Shown here one piece after another: positions 1-8,066 of a stretch of DNA of 64,000 nucleotides. The translations under genes and the position numbers were made by a program. The DNA comes from JAFAGO01 sp031987605 (lineage in GTDB: Bacteria > Bacteroidota > Bacteroidia > Flavobacteriales > Weeksellaceae), in contig DALZZF010000001.1 of NCBI GenBank assembly GCA_031987605.1, positions 310,001-374,000 of the forward strand, read 5' to 3'. The notes beneath the pieces are model-generated. The model saw nothing but the letters and a program-made list of their open reading frames with translations, had not been told where the DNA came from and did not search any database. How positions within the stretch are numbered: position 1 is the first letter of the stretch; each line of letters begins with the position of its first letter.

Positions 1-1
1 T

Positions 2-532
2 CAGAAAAATGCAGACTTTGATCATGCAAGATGTGATGGAACCGTCCCTAAAAATTTTGAAACGCTTTTTAGCGATGGATTTGCCGATTTAAGTAACTGG
101 ACCGCTGTGAATGTTTTGGGTGCAAGAGAATGGACCACAACTACCTACGGAAACCCTGCGCCAAGTGCATATATCGATGGAAACAGACAGGCGAATGAAG
201 ATTGGCTTATTTCTAAGAAAATTTCTTTGGTTGGTGGTTATACCGATGCTTTCTTCTCTTTTGAGACCGATGCAAGATATTCAGGAAATGCCTTAGAAGT
301 TTATGTAACAGATAATTATACAGGCACAGTTTCTACAACAAATTGGACTAAAGTAAATCCAATTTTGGATGAGGATTTGAGTGCTTTTGCAGGATTTGTA
401 AGTTCTGGAAGAGTTAGCCTCAGTTCATTCTTGAACAAAGATGTAGTGGTAGCGTTCAAATATACTTCTGTATCTGGAGCATCAACAACTTATGAAGTGG
501 ATAACTTCACAGTAAAAGTGACAAAAGACTAA
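2..532 (+). CDS. secreted protein with choice-of-anchor J-like C-terminal domain (5' end outside window)
   Basis: The frame is open from base 2, so the gene starts before the window and only about 176 C-terminal residues are visible. They contain the aromatic and glycine pattern of choice-of-anchor J/DUF5017-like beta-sandwich domains: 'FSDGFADLSNWT' is followed by 'WLISKKISL' and ends in 'YEVDNFTVKV'. In flavobacteria such domains often end exported lipoproteins, commonly behind a DUF5689 domain, but that part is not visible. There is no T9SS sorting tail, so export through a lipoprotein signal at the missing N-terminus is likely. An ATG at 107 is internal and not the true start. A strong terminator follows. 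The substrate is unknown; carbohydrate or protein binding is only a guess. Confidence 0.7.
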   Translation, partial: QKNADFDHARCDGTVPKNFETLFSDGFADLSNWTAVNVLGAREWTTTTYGNPAPSAYIDGNRQANEDWLISKKISLVGGYTDAFFSFETDARYSGNALEVYVTDNYTGTVSTTNWTKVNPILDEDLSAFAGFVSSGRVSLSSFLNKDVVVAFKYTSVSGASTTYEVDNFTVKVTKD

Positions 533-565
533 GAACGAAAGAGACTAAATGTATTCTCTATAGAT

Positions 566-596
566 AAAGAGCAACCAAAAATGGTTGCTCTTTTTT
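566..596 (+). terminator. intrinsic terminator after the anchor-J protein gene
   Basis: A perfect 12-bp stem (AAAGAGCAACCA/TGGTTGCTCTTT) with a 4-nt loop runs into a T-run. It lies 34 bases after the stop codon and just upstream of the mfd promoter. Confidence 0.9.
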
Positions 597-612
597 GTTG
601 TTTAAAATTCCG

Positions 613-620
613 TAATTTTG
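613..620 (+). promoter_or_regulatory. putative mfd promoter, -7 element TAATTTTG
   Basis: This is an exact match to the Bacteroidetes -7 consensus TAnnTTTG, 65 bases before the mfd start. TTG triplets lie upstream within 591-600 but are closer than the usual 19-nt spacing. The leader contains an imperfect inverted repeat around 632-656. Confidence 0.55.
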
Positions 621-684
621 CAAAAAAGAAAACGGTTTCGGAATTATCCCGAAATCGCAGTTCTGTTTTTATACGGTTTACACA

Positions 685-3600
685 ATGCATCTAAAAAACT
701 TCAACGAAACCCTGCTTCAGGATCTTATCCGTAAAGATTTCGGGAAAGAAATTTCTGAAAGTATAGAACGTCATCCTCATACTTTTGTAAAAGGAAGTGC
801 CGGTTCCGCAGTTTCGGTCATCGTGGCGGAAATCTTTCTGTCTCACCGAAAAACCATTCTTTATCTTGTGGATGATAAAGAAAAATCATTGTATGCCAGC
901 GCAGAGGTAGAAGATTTTCTTGGCAAAGAGAATGTATTGTATTTTCCTGCCACACATCTGGAACCCTATCAAACCGAAAAAACGCAGAATGCCAATCTTG
1001 TGCTCCGTACCGAAGTACTCAACCGGTTAAGTGCTTTTACTGCACCCAAAGTCATTGTCGCCTATTCCGGTGCCATTTCCGAAAAGGTTTTGAAAAAAGA
1101 AGATTTCAAAGCAATCTCATTAAAAATAAAAACCGGCGATGAAATTAATGTTGATATTGCCGAGGTTCTTACCGAAAAATACAATTTTCAGATGACCGAT
1201 TTCGTTTCCGAACCGGGCGAATTTTCGGTACGCGGCGGAATTGTGGATGTGTTTTCCTATGCCAGCGAAGAACCTTACCGGATTACCCTTTTCGGTAATG
1301 AAGTAGAAAGCATTAAAACCTTCGATATCGAAACCCAGCTTTCCAAAGAAAAAGTACAGAGCTTTGAGTTGGTTTCCAATATGAATTACAGTGTTGGCGG
1401 AAAAAAAGTCACTTTTTTTGATGTGCTTCCGAAAGAAACCATCGTCACTAGTTCCAATCTTTTTACCACGCTAAGTCAGATCGAATCGTTTTATTCCAAA
1501 GCGGAAGAAAAATTCGCAACCCTTAGCAAAGAACTGAAACATCAACAGCCATCGGATCTTTTTATATCAAAAGAAGAATTTGAAACGGAATATCAAAAAT
1601 TCAAATCGGTTGATTTTTCTAACTTCACCCAGTTTTCTTCATCTTCCCTTCAGAATCTAGGCTCTATTGCGCTCAATCAGGTTCCGCAGCCGCTATTTCA
1701 TAAAAATTTCGAACTTCTGGCAGAAGATTTAACGGAGAAAAAAGAACAGGGATTTGAAGTCTGGATTTCTTTCTCCTCCGAAAAACAACTCGAACGTTTG
1801 AAAAGCATCTTCGAAGATTTGGAGCATGAGGTGTTGTTTAAAGCCTTTCTTTCCGAACTTCATGAAGGTTTTGTAGATCAGGATGCAAAAGTTTCGGTGT
1901 ACACCGATCATCAGATTTTCGACCGTTTTCAGCGCTATAAACCCAAAAATGCTTTTGCCAAATCGGAGCAGCTTACGTTGAAAGATTTAATGTCTTTAAA
2001 AGTGGGCGATTATATAGCTCATATCGATCACGGAATCGGGAAATTTATGGGATTGGTAAAAGTGAACAACAACGGGAAGGTTCAGGAATGTTTTAAACTC
2101 GTGTACAAAAACGGAGATTTATTGTATGTCAGTATTCATTCCCTCAACAAAATTTCCAAATACAACGGCCCGGACGGAAAAGAAATTGTCCTCAACCGTT
2201 TGGGTTCACCCTCCTGGAAAAACCTGAAACAGAAAACCAAATCCAAAGTCAAGGAGATCGCCTTCGACTTAATTAAACTCTATGCGCAGCGGAAAACTGC
2301 CAGAGGTTTTGCCTTTGCACCGGATTCTTATTTGCAAAATGAACTGGAAGCCAGCTTCATCTACGAAGATACTCCAGATCAGGAAAAAGCGACGATTGAC
2401 GTGAAAAAGGATATGGAAGCCGAAACGGTGATGGATCGCCTGATTTGCGGAGATGTGGGTTTCGGAAAAACGGAAGTTGCGATTCGTGCAGCGTTCAAAG
2501 CAGCCACAGACGGAAAACAGGTGGCAGTTTTGGTGCCGACAACCATTCTTGCATTTCAGCATTACCGGAGCTTTACCGAGCGTTTAAAGGATTTTCCGGT
2601 AACGGTTTCCTATCTGAACCGCTTCCGTTCAGCAAAGCAAAAATCGGAAACATTGGAAGGTTTGAAAACCGGGAAAATCGATATTGTAATCGGCACACAT
2701 CAGCTTGTTGGAAAGGATGTGAAATTCAAGGATTTAGGACTTCTGATTATTGATGAAGAACACAAATTCGGTGTTTCGGTAAAAGACAAACTGAAAACCA
2801 TGAAAACCAATGTCGATACCCTTACACTTACGGCAACGCCGATCCCGAGGACATTACAGTTTTCTTTGATGGCAGCAAGAGATTTGTCTGTTATTAAAAC
2901 ACCTCCGCCAAACCGGCAGCCTGTGGAAACGCATATTATCGGGTTTAATGAAGAAATCATCCGCGATGCGGTTTCTTATGAAATTCAAAGAGACGGGCAG
3001 GTATATTTTATCAATAACCGCATTGAAAATCTGAAAGATATTGCCGGAATGATCCAGCGTTTGGTTCCGGATGCCAGAATTATTACCGGGCACGGACAAA
3101 TGGAAGGAAAGCAGCTGGAACGCAATGTTCTCGACTTTATGGAAGGGAAATATGATGTTCTGGTTTCCACCACGATTGTGGAAAGTGGAGTGGATGTGCC
3201 GAATGCAAATACTATTTTCATTAATGATGCACAGCGTTTCGGAATGGCAGATCTGCACCAGATGCGTGGAAGAGTCGGAAGAAGCAACCGGAAAGCCTTT
3301 TGTTATCTGATTACACCGCCGTTTGATATGATGACTTCGGATGCGCGGAAACGACTGGAAGCCATTGAACAGTTTTCCGATTTGGGAAGTGGTTTCCAGA
3401 TTGCTATGAAAGATCTGGAAATTCGTGGTGCAGGAGATTTGTTGGGAGGGGAACAAAGCGGATTTATCAATGAAATGGGATTTGAGACCTATCAGAAACT
3501 CATGCAGGAAGCACTGGAAGAACTGAAAGACGATGATGCATTTACCAATTTGTTTGAAAATGAGGAAGAACGGCAGAAACTTTTCAAATCTACAAAAGAT

Positions 3601-4041
3601 GTGAACATCGATACCGATTTGGAACTGATGTTGCCTGATTATTATGTTTCGTCCACAGAAGAGCGTTTGTTGCTGTATCAGAAATTAGCGGATATTCAGG
3701 ATAAACATGAACTGAAAAAATTTGAGAAAGAACTGGAAGATCGTTTCGGAGTTTTACCGGAAGAAGCTGTAAATCTTTTGAAATCCATTGAACTGAAATG
3801 GCTTGCTGCCGATATTGGTTTTGATAAACTGGTGGTGAAAAATGGCGTTTTCCTGGGATATTTTCCACAGAATCCACAAGATAAATTTTACCAGACCGAA
3901 AAATTCAGAAAAGTGATTCAATATCTTACCCAAAATCCTTCCGAAGCCACTTTAAAGGAAAAAGACAAACAGCTACTGATGCGCAAAGACGGCATTACTT
4001 CAGTTGAAGCCATCAATACTTTGCTCCAAAAAATGCTTTAA
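685..4041 (+). CDS. mfd: transcription-repair coupling factor Mfd
   Basis: This is a cytoplasmic ATP-dependent translocase that removes RNA polymerase stalled at DNA lesions and recruits UvrA. The 1118-residue length is normal for the family. The N-terminal third is the UvrB-like module. The RNA polymerase-interacting CarD-like domain begins near residue 440 ('GDYIAHIDHGIGKF'). The helicase core has Walker A 'GDVGFGKTE' near 590 and a DEEH box near 690. Motif VI appears as 'QMRGRVGRS', and the TRCF C-terminal domain lies at about 970-1080. The gene stands alone: its own promoter lies behind a terminator, and a long repeat-bearing spacer follows. The start at 685 is the first ATG after the promoter. 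Long antisense frames inside it are shadows. Confidence 0.97.
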   Translation: MHLKNFNETLLQDLIRKDFGKEISESIERHPHTFVKGSAGSAVSVIVAEIFLSHRKTILYLVDDKEKSLYASAEVEDFLGKENVLYFPATHLEPYQTEKTQNANLVLRTEVLNRLSAFTAPKVIVAYSGAISEKVLKKEDFKAISLKIKTGDEINVDIAEVLTEKYNFQMTDFVSEPGEFSVRGGIVDVFSYASEEPYRITLFGNEVESIKTFDIETQLSKEKVQSFELVSNMNYSVGGKKVTFFDVLPKETIVTSSNLFTTLSQIESFYSKAEEKFATLSKELKHQQPSDLFISKEEFETEYQKFKSVDFSNFTQFSSSSLQNLGSIALNQVPQPLFHKNFELLAEDLTEKKEQGFEVWISFSSEKQLERLKSIFEDLEHEVLFKAFLSELHEGFVDQDAKVSVYTDHQIFDRFQRYKPKNAFAKSEQLTLKDLMSLKVGDYIAHIDHGIGKFMGLVKVNNNGKVQECFKLVYKNGDLLYVSIHSLNKISKYNGPDGKEIVLNRLGSPSWKNLKQKTKSKVKEIAFDLIKLYAQRKTARGFAFAPDSYLQNELEASFIYEDTPDQEKATIDVKKDMEAETVMDRLICGDVGFGKTEVAIRAAFKAATDGKQVAVLVPTTILAFQHYRSFTERLKDFPVTVSYLNRFRSAKQKSETLEGLKTGKIDIVIGTHQLVGKDVKFKDLGLLIIDEEHKFGVSVKDKLKTMKTNVDTLTLTATPIPRTLQFSLMAARDLSVIKTPPPNRQPVETHIIGFNEEIIRDAVSYEIQRDGQVYFINNRIENLKDIAGMIQRLVPDARIITGHGQMEGKQLERNVLDFMEGKYDVLVSTTIVESGVDVPNANTIFINDAQRFGMADLHQMRGRVGRSNRKAFCYLITPPFDMMTSDARKRLEAIEQFSDLGSGFQIAMKDLEIRGAGDLLGGEQSGFINEMGFETYQKLMQEALEELKDDDAFTNLFENEEERQKLFKSTKDVNIDTDLELMLPDYYVSSTEERLLLYQKLADIQDKHELKKFEKELEDRFGVLPEEAVNLLKSIELKWLAADIGFDKLVVKNGVFLGYFPQNPQDKFYQTEKFRKVIQYLTQNPSEATLKEKDKQLLMRKDGITSVEAINTLLQKML

Positions 4042-4690
4042 ATCAGATCATATGTTAAAAAAAATATATGTTGGGCGCATGATAATTTCATCATTTAAAG
4101 AAGATGAAAAACACTTTAAATGCGATGTTTGCCATTGCGAGGAATGTAGTGCAACGAAGTGACGAAGCAATCTCATTTAATCTAAATTCTCTTTGTAGAG
4201 ATGCTTTCGGCATGACAAAAGTGATGCCTGTTTTTTTATCTCATTGAATTACAATAGGATATGTAAGTAAATTGTAGAGTTATATAATGAGCTCAATTTT
4301 TATTTTACAGTTCGCTCCTCCGGAGCTCGGTTTGGAGATGGGATTTTTTTTCTATGAACCGCAAATCTCGTAGTGATTTTTCAAAATTTTAGAAGCCTGT
4401 GATAATTTTTGGCAGAGAAAAAAAAATTAATGATCCGGAATTCATAACAATTGAAATTAGACCTGTTTTCCTTTGCAAAGTGAAATCGAAGATTCGACAT
4501 AGTCAAAAGTCTTTGCGAACCAAAAAGCATACAGAAAAGCAAAAATCAGGACTATGCGTTTAAAAAATCATTATGATTAAAATTGGATAATTATTAAAGA
4601 AATAAACGCATTCTTTAGACTAAGATATACATAGCTATTAGCTAATATTCGAAATATAATGATTTGAAATGCACAACAGGTATTTATTAC
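4042..4690. other. 650-bp non-coding spacer with dispersed repeats
   Basis: I see no credible gene here. The spacer holds a dispersed repeat at 4107-4220 (listed separately). A small hairpin, GCTCC-TCC-GGAGC, lies at 4314-4326 and is followed by a T-rich stretch. AT-rich sequence continues to the promoter of the next gene. There is no clear terminator for mfd. Confidence 0.6.
4107..4220 (+). repeat. dispersed intergenic repeat, copy A (longest)
   Basis: It begins 'AAAAACACTTTAAA' and ends 'GAGATGCTTTCGGCATGACA'. The reverse complement of 45417-45496 matches both ends but lacks about 30 bases of the middle. That middle part, 'GCGAGGAATGTAGTGCAACG' and what follows, has a partly palindromic ATTGC...GCAAT arrangement. 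A shorter related piece lies at 62812-62844. Confidence 0.75.
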
Positions 4691-4698
4691 TAAATTTG
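4691..4698 (+). promoter_or_regulatory. putative promoter, -7 element TAAATTTG
   Basis: Exact TAnnTTTG match ending 6 bases before the ATG at 4705. Transcription would start at or near that ATG, implying either a leaderless mRNA or translation from the in-frame ATG at 4726. Confidence 0.55.
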
Positions 4699-4704
4699 TG
4701 ACGG

Positions 4705-6285
4705 ATGTTGACTTTGCAAAAATACATGATAATCATTCTGGCGGTTTTTAGTATTCCGTCGTTTTTTGTGCAGACTGCTGATACTTCCTCTGAAACTAAA
4801 GTTGTAAACCTTCTGAAAAAAGCATCAGAGCTGAAATATTCCGACTGGAAAACCGCAAAGAAATACATCGATCAGGCAGAAAAAATCTCCGAAAAATCAG
4901 AAGACCAGTCTGTTAAAGCAAGATTTAAGTTTGAAGCAGCCAATATTTACTACGATCAGGATTTATTCGATATTTCCCTGAAATATACATTTGATGCCTA
5001 TCGGTATTATCAGAACAGAGATCCGTCCAAAGCAGCAGAGGCGGAAAATCTTCTGGCGATTATTTACGGAAGAATGAACAATCAGGAGGAAGCCCTGAAG
5101 TATTTTCGAAGTTATTATAATCACATCCGGAACAACAAAGATCTTTCCGCAAAAGCACTGAACAACATTGGAACGCTGTATCTGAGCATGAACAAAACGG
5201 ATTCGGCTTTTTATTATTTTGATCGGGCACTCCTTCTTTTAAAAACATCAAAAAACCGGAGTTTGCTGCTTACCACCACTACTAATCTCGCCAGAACACT
5301 GGCAAAAGTCGGTAAAGTGGAAGAAGCTGAAAAGGAATTTTTAAATGCAGAAGCTTTATTAAAAGGTGAAAAAAATCCTGCAATCAGCGGATTGGTGTAT
5401 CAGGAAATGGCTCAGTTTTATCTGGATTCACATCAACCGCAACTTGCTGTGAAATACGGAGAACAGGCAAAGAAATATGCCAGCGTAAAATACAGTTTCC
5501 AAAACAGCAGTGTGCTGAAAGTTCTCTACCAGTCTTATCTTGCTGCGGGAAATCCACAAAAATCGGCAGAATATTTTCAGCAGTACGACCGGATTCGGGA
5601 TAGCCTGAATATCGAAGAAAAAGCGGTAAATATTGAGAAAGAAAAAATTCAGGCATCGTTCAAAGACAAGGAAAAGGAAATGGAACTGATGAACAGTCAA
5701 AAACGCCTGCAATTCGGAGTTGTTGTTCTATTGCTCTTGTTGGTTTCTTCGATTCTGTTATTTTTTCTGTTGCGCTACCGAAATAATCTGGAAAAAGAAA
5801 AACTGGAAAATGAACTTTCACTTTCCCGCGAGAATGAATTGAAACTCGATCTGGAACTCCGGAACAAAGAACTCGTCTCCAAATCCATCCTTGAAAGTGA
5901 GCAAACCAATCTGTATCAAAATGTTGTGCAACAGTTGAAGGAGATTAATAACCTTGGGAATGCGGATGATTTACGGAAAGAACTCAATGCTGTCATTTTC
6001 AAACTGAGCCGAAATCCCGGAAAATCTTCGTGGGACGAATTTAATCTCCGGTTTAATAATGTATATGATTCCTTTTACGATAAACTTCAGGAAATTCACC
6101 CCAATCTGAATCATAATGACAAAAGGCTTTGTGCTTTTATCAAGCTCAATCTCAGTTCCAAAGAAATTGCGGATTTAACCAAAACTTCGGTTAAATCGGT
6201 GGAAAATTCCCGCACAAGACTGCGAAAAAAACTCAATCTTACCAACACCAAAATTGAACTGAATCAGTATCTTTCTGACTTGTAG
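4705..6285 (+). CDS. TPR-repeat membrane protein with C-terminal LuxR-like HTH (transcriptional regulator)
   Basis: A 526-residue protein. An N-terminal signal or anchor segment ('MIIILAVFSIPSFFVQ') is followed by tetratricopeptide repeats over about 30-300. A single membrane span lies near 334-356 ('VVVLLLLLVSSILLFFLL'), then a coiled-coil linker, then a helix-turn-helix at about 470-520 ('LSSKEIADLTKTSVKSVENS'), typical of the LuxR/GerE fold. This architecture is common in flavobacteria and is thought to sense an envelope signal through the TPRs and bind DNA with the cytoplasmic HTH. No kinase or receiver domain is present. The ATG at 4726 would give a cleaner signal peptide. It lies directly before the T9SS-protein cluster, which makes that cluster a candidate target (inference). 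Confidence 0.85.
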   Translation: MLTLQKYMIIILAVFSIPSFFVQTADTSSETKVVNLLKKASELKYSDWKTAKKYIDQAEKISEKSEDQSVKARFKFEAANIYYDQDLFDISLKYTFDAYRYYQNRDPSKAAEAENLLAIIYGRMNNQEEALKYFRSYYNHIRNNKDLSAKALNNIGTLYLSMNKTDSAFYYFDRALLLLKTSKNRSLLLTTTTNLARTLAKVGKVEEAEKEFLNAEALLKGEKNPAISGLVYQEMAQFYLDSHQPQLAVKYGEQAKKYASVKYSFQNSSVLKVLYQSYLAAGNPQKSAEYFQQYDRIRDSLNIEEKAVNIEKEKIQASFKDKEKEMELMNSQKRLQFGVVVLLLLLVSSILLFFLLRYRNNLEKEKLENELSLSRENELKLDLELRNKELVSKSILESEQTNLYQNVVQQLKEINNLGNADDLRKELNAVIFKLSRNPGKSSWDEFNLRFNNVYDSFYDKLQEIHPNLNHNDKRLCAFIKLNLSSKEIADLTKTSVKSVENSRTRLRKKLNLTNTKIELNQYLSDL

Positions 6286-6313
6286 TAGATTGATTTTCAA
6301 TATAAATAAAAAA

Positions 6314-6360
6314 TATGAGTGGTAAAAGAGTGGTGGTTTTCAGGGTATGAGTGGTAAAAG
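6314..6360 (+). repeat. direct repeat TATGAGTGGTAAAAG, two copies upstream of the T9SS gene cluster
   Basis: Identical 15-mers at 6314-6328 and 6346-6360, start points 32 bases apart (about three helical turns), lie between the HTH regulator gene and the first T9SS protein. A partial GTGGT motif lies between them. The arrangement suits a tandem operator, but no binding evidence exists. Confidence 0.6.
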
Positions 6361-6425
6361 TAGGGGTGTGCAATAAGTTATTCTATTCTGTTATATGTTT
6401 ATTTGTTGACAATAAATTTATCAAT

Positions 6426-8060
6426 ATGAAAAGGATTTACTATTTGTTTTTTATTTTGTTTACGATAATCGTAAATGCGCAGTGGACATCGGATTATTCC
6501 ACCAATACATTGGTTTCCGATGCGGGAAGTTCAGTTTCTCAATCGGTGACGACCAGCGATGGTAAAACATACGTTGTGTTTTTTCAGCCGAAACCAAGTC
6601 CTGTATATTATCAGCCGTATGTGCAGCTGATTGATAAAGACGGAAACAGACTTTTTGGAAATGAAGGAATTTTGCTCAATGCAACAGCATTAAGCAGCAG
6701 TTATACTTCATTATATTATATAAATGTCGACAAAAACAACAATTTGTATGTAGGACTTACTGCAACCGGAGAAGAATCAAAAGGATACATCCATAAAGTT
6801 TCACCTACCGGAGAATTGTTGTGGGGACCAAGCGGAATTGCTATTAATAGTGATAAAGCGTATGACATTAAATTCTTTCCAGGACAAAATTCAGAATTGT
6901 ATGTCACTTATTACAGTGATGGAAAAGGGCAAATCCAGAAACTCAATCCTGAAACAGGAGCGACACTTTGGACAAATCCAATTGCTGTGAACGGACCAAA
7001 TTCCAACTATCCTTACACCAGCATTGGTGAAGGAGCAGTGCTTTCGGATGGTAGCTTTGTAGCACTTATCCATGCCAGACAAACGTCTGATATTTATTCC
7101 TATTTCTATGCACAGCGTTATACAGCGGAAGGAACTCCGGTTTGGAACAGTCTGGTAAGACTTTCTAACCGAAATACGATGTACAACACGCGCTACAACA
7201 TTATCATGGAAGATGATGTAATTTATCTTGGATATTACGGTTATGCTGGTTCCAGATTCGATTCGTATTTGCAGAGACTAAACCCGAACGGTACTTTACC
7301 TTGGGGAATCAACGGTTCTGAATTCAGCACTGAAAACCTTTATTACGAAATGAATACCAGTATTGCAAAAGTTCCCGGAAGTTCGGAGATTTGGGCAATC
7401 GCAAGATATACCAACGGAAGCCAGAGCAAACATGGACAGTACGTTCAAAAATACAATACCGTAAACGGAGACAGAATATTTGAAGATTATGCAAAAGAAT
7501 TGTATTCCGTGGATTCCAATTTTAAAGCACAAGCTGCTGATCTTCAGATTGTAGACGGAACGCCAATCTTCCTTGCTCGTAATGCAGAAAACAACGGAGT
7601 ACAACCAACAAAACTTTCTCTTATTGCACTGAAACAAGACGGAGATTTTCTTTTTCAAAATCAATACGTTGATATTTCCGCGACAGATAAGGTGAAAGAC
7701 AGAGTAGGTTTAACCTCATTCGGTTCACAGGTTTTTGCGATTTGGGAAGAAAACAGAACGGGTGCTACTGATGGTGTAAGAACATATATTCAGAACTATG
7801 ATATTGCAGAATATCTTTCCGCTGCTCAGGTAAAAGATCATTCAAAAGTGACGGTATATCCTAACCCGGTTTCCGAAATCCTTTATGTTTCCTCTGAGAA
7901 AGAAGTTCGCAGTGTTGAATTGTACGATACAACCGGTAGAAAAATTCTCAATAAAACAGGAAAACAGATTAATGTTCAATCTTTGTCAAAAGGCGTATAT
8001 CTTGTAAAAATTACGTTAGCCGACGGAAGTGTTACAAACGAAAAAATCATTAAAAAATAA
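6426..8060 (+). CDS. T9SS-exported protein with type A sorting domain (paralogue 1)
   Basis: A secreted protein of 544 residues. I chose the ATG at 6426 because it starts a clean signal peptide ('MKRIYYLFFILFTIIVNAQ'); the frame extends upstream through non-signal sequence. The middle is rich in Gly, Asn, Tyr and Trp, with repeated 'DGK-YVVF', 'G-LLWG' and 'G--PVWNS' units that resemble a beta-propeller. The last ~70 residues are a T9SS type A sorting domain ('VYPNPVSEILYV', 'GVYLVKITL', final 'KIIKK'). Export across the outer membrane and attachment or release by the sortase-like step is expected. Six bases separate it from the next gene, so the two are probably co-transcribed. The protein encoded at 10619 is a paralogue. 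Function is unknown. Confidence 0.88.
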   Translation: MKRIYYLFFILFTIIVNAQWTSDYSTNTLVSDAGSSVSQSVTTSDGKTYVVFFQPKPSPVYYQPYVQLIDKDGNRLFGNEGILLNATALSSSYTSLYYINVDKNNNLYVGLTATGEESKGYIHKVSPTGELLWGPSGIAINSDKAYDIKFFPGQNSELYVTYYSDGKGQIQKLNPETGATLWTNPIAVNGPNSNYPYTSIGEGAVLSDGSFVALIHARQTSDIYSYFYAQRYTAEGTPVWNSLVRLSNRNTMYNTRYNIIMEDDVIYLGYYGYAGSRFDSYLQRLNPNGTLPWGINGSEFSTENLYYEMNTSIAKVPGSSEIWAIARYTNGSQSKHGQYVQKYNTVNGDRIFEDYAKELYSVDSNFKAQAADLQIVDGTPIFLARNAENNGVQPTKLSLIALKQDGDFLFQNQYVDISATDKVKDRVGLTSFGSQVFAIWEENRTGATDGVRTYIQNYDIAEYLSAAQVKDHSKVTVYPNPVSEILYVSSEKEVRSVELYDTTGRKILNKTGKQINVQSLSKGVYLVKITLADGSVTNEKIIKK

Positions 8061-8066
8061 GAAGAT

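Noticed and set aside
2854..3456. 200-residue minus-strand frame inside mfd
   Set aside because: Antisense to a fully conserved helicase region; composition unlike a real protein; a shadow of mfd codon use.
4705..6285. Histidine kinase or hybrid two-component sensor
   Set aside because: There is no HisKA, HATPase or receiver motif after the membrane span, only a coiled coil and an HTH.
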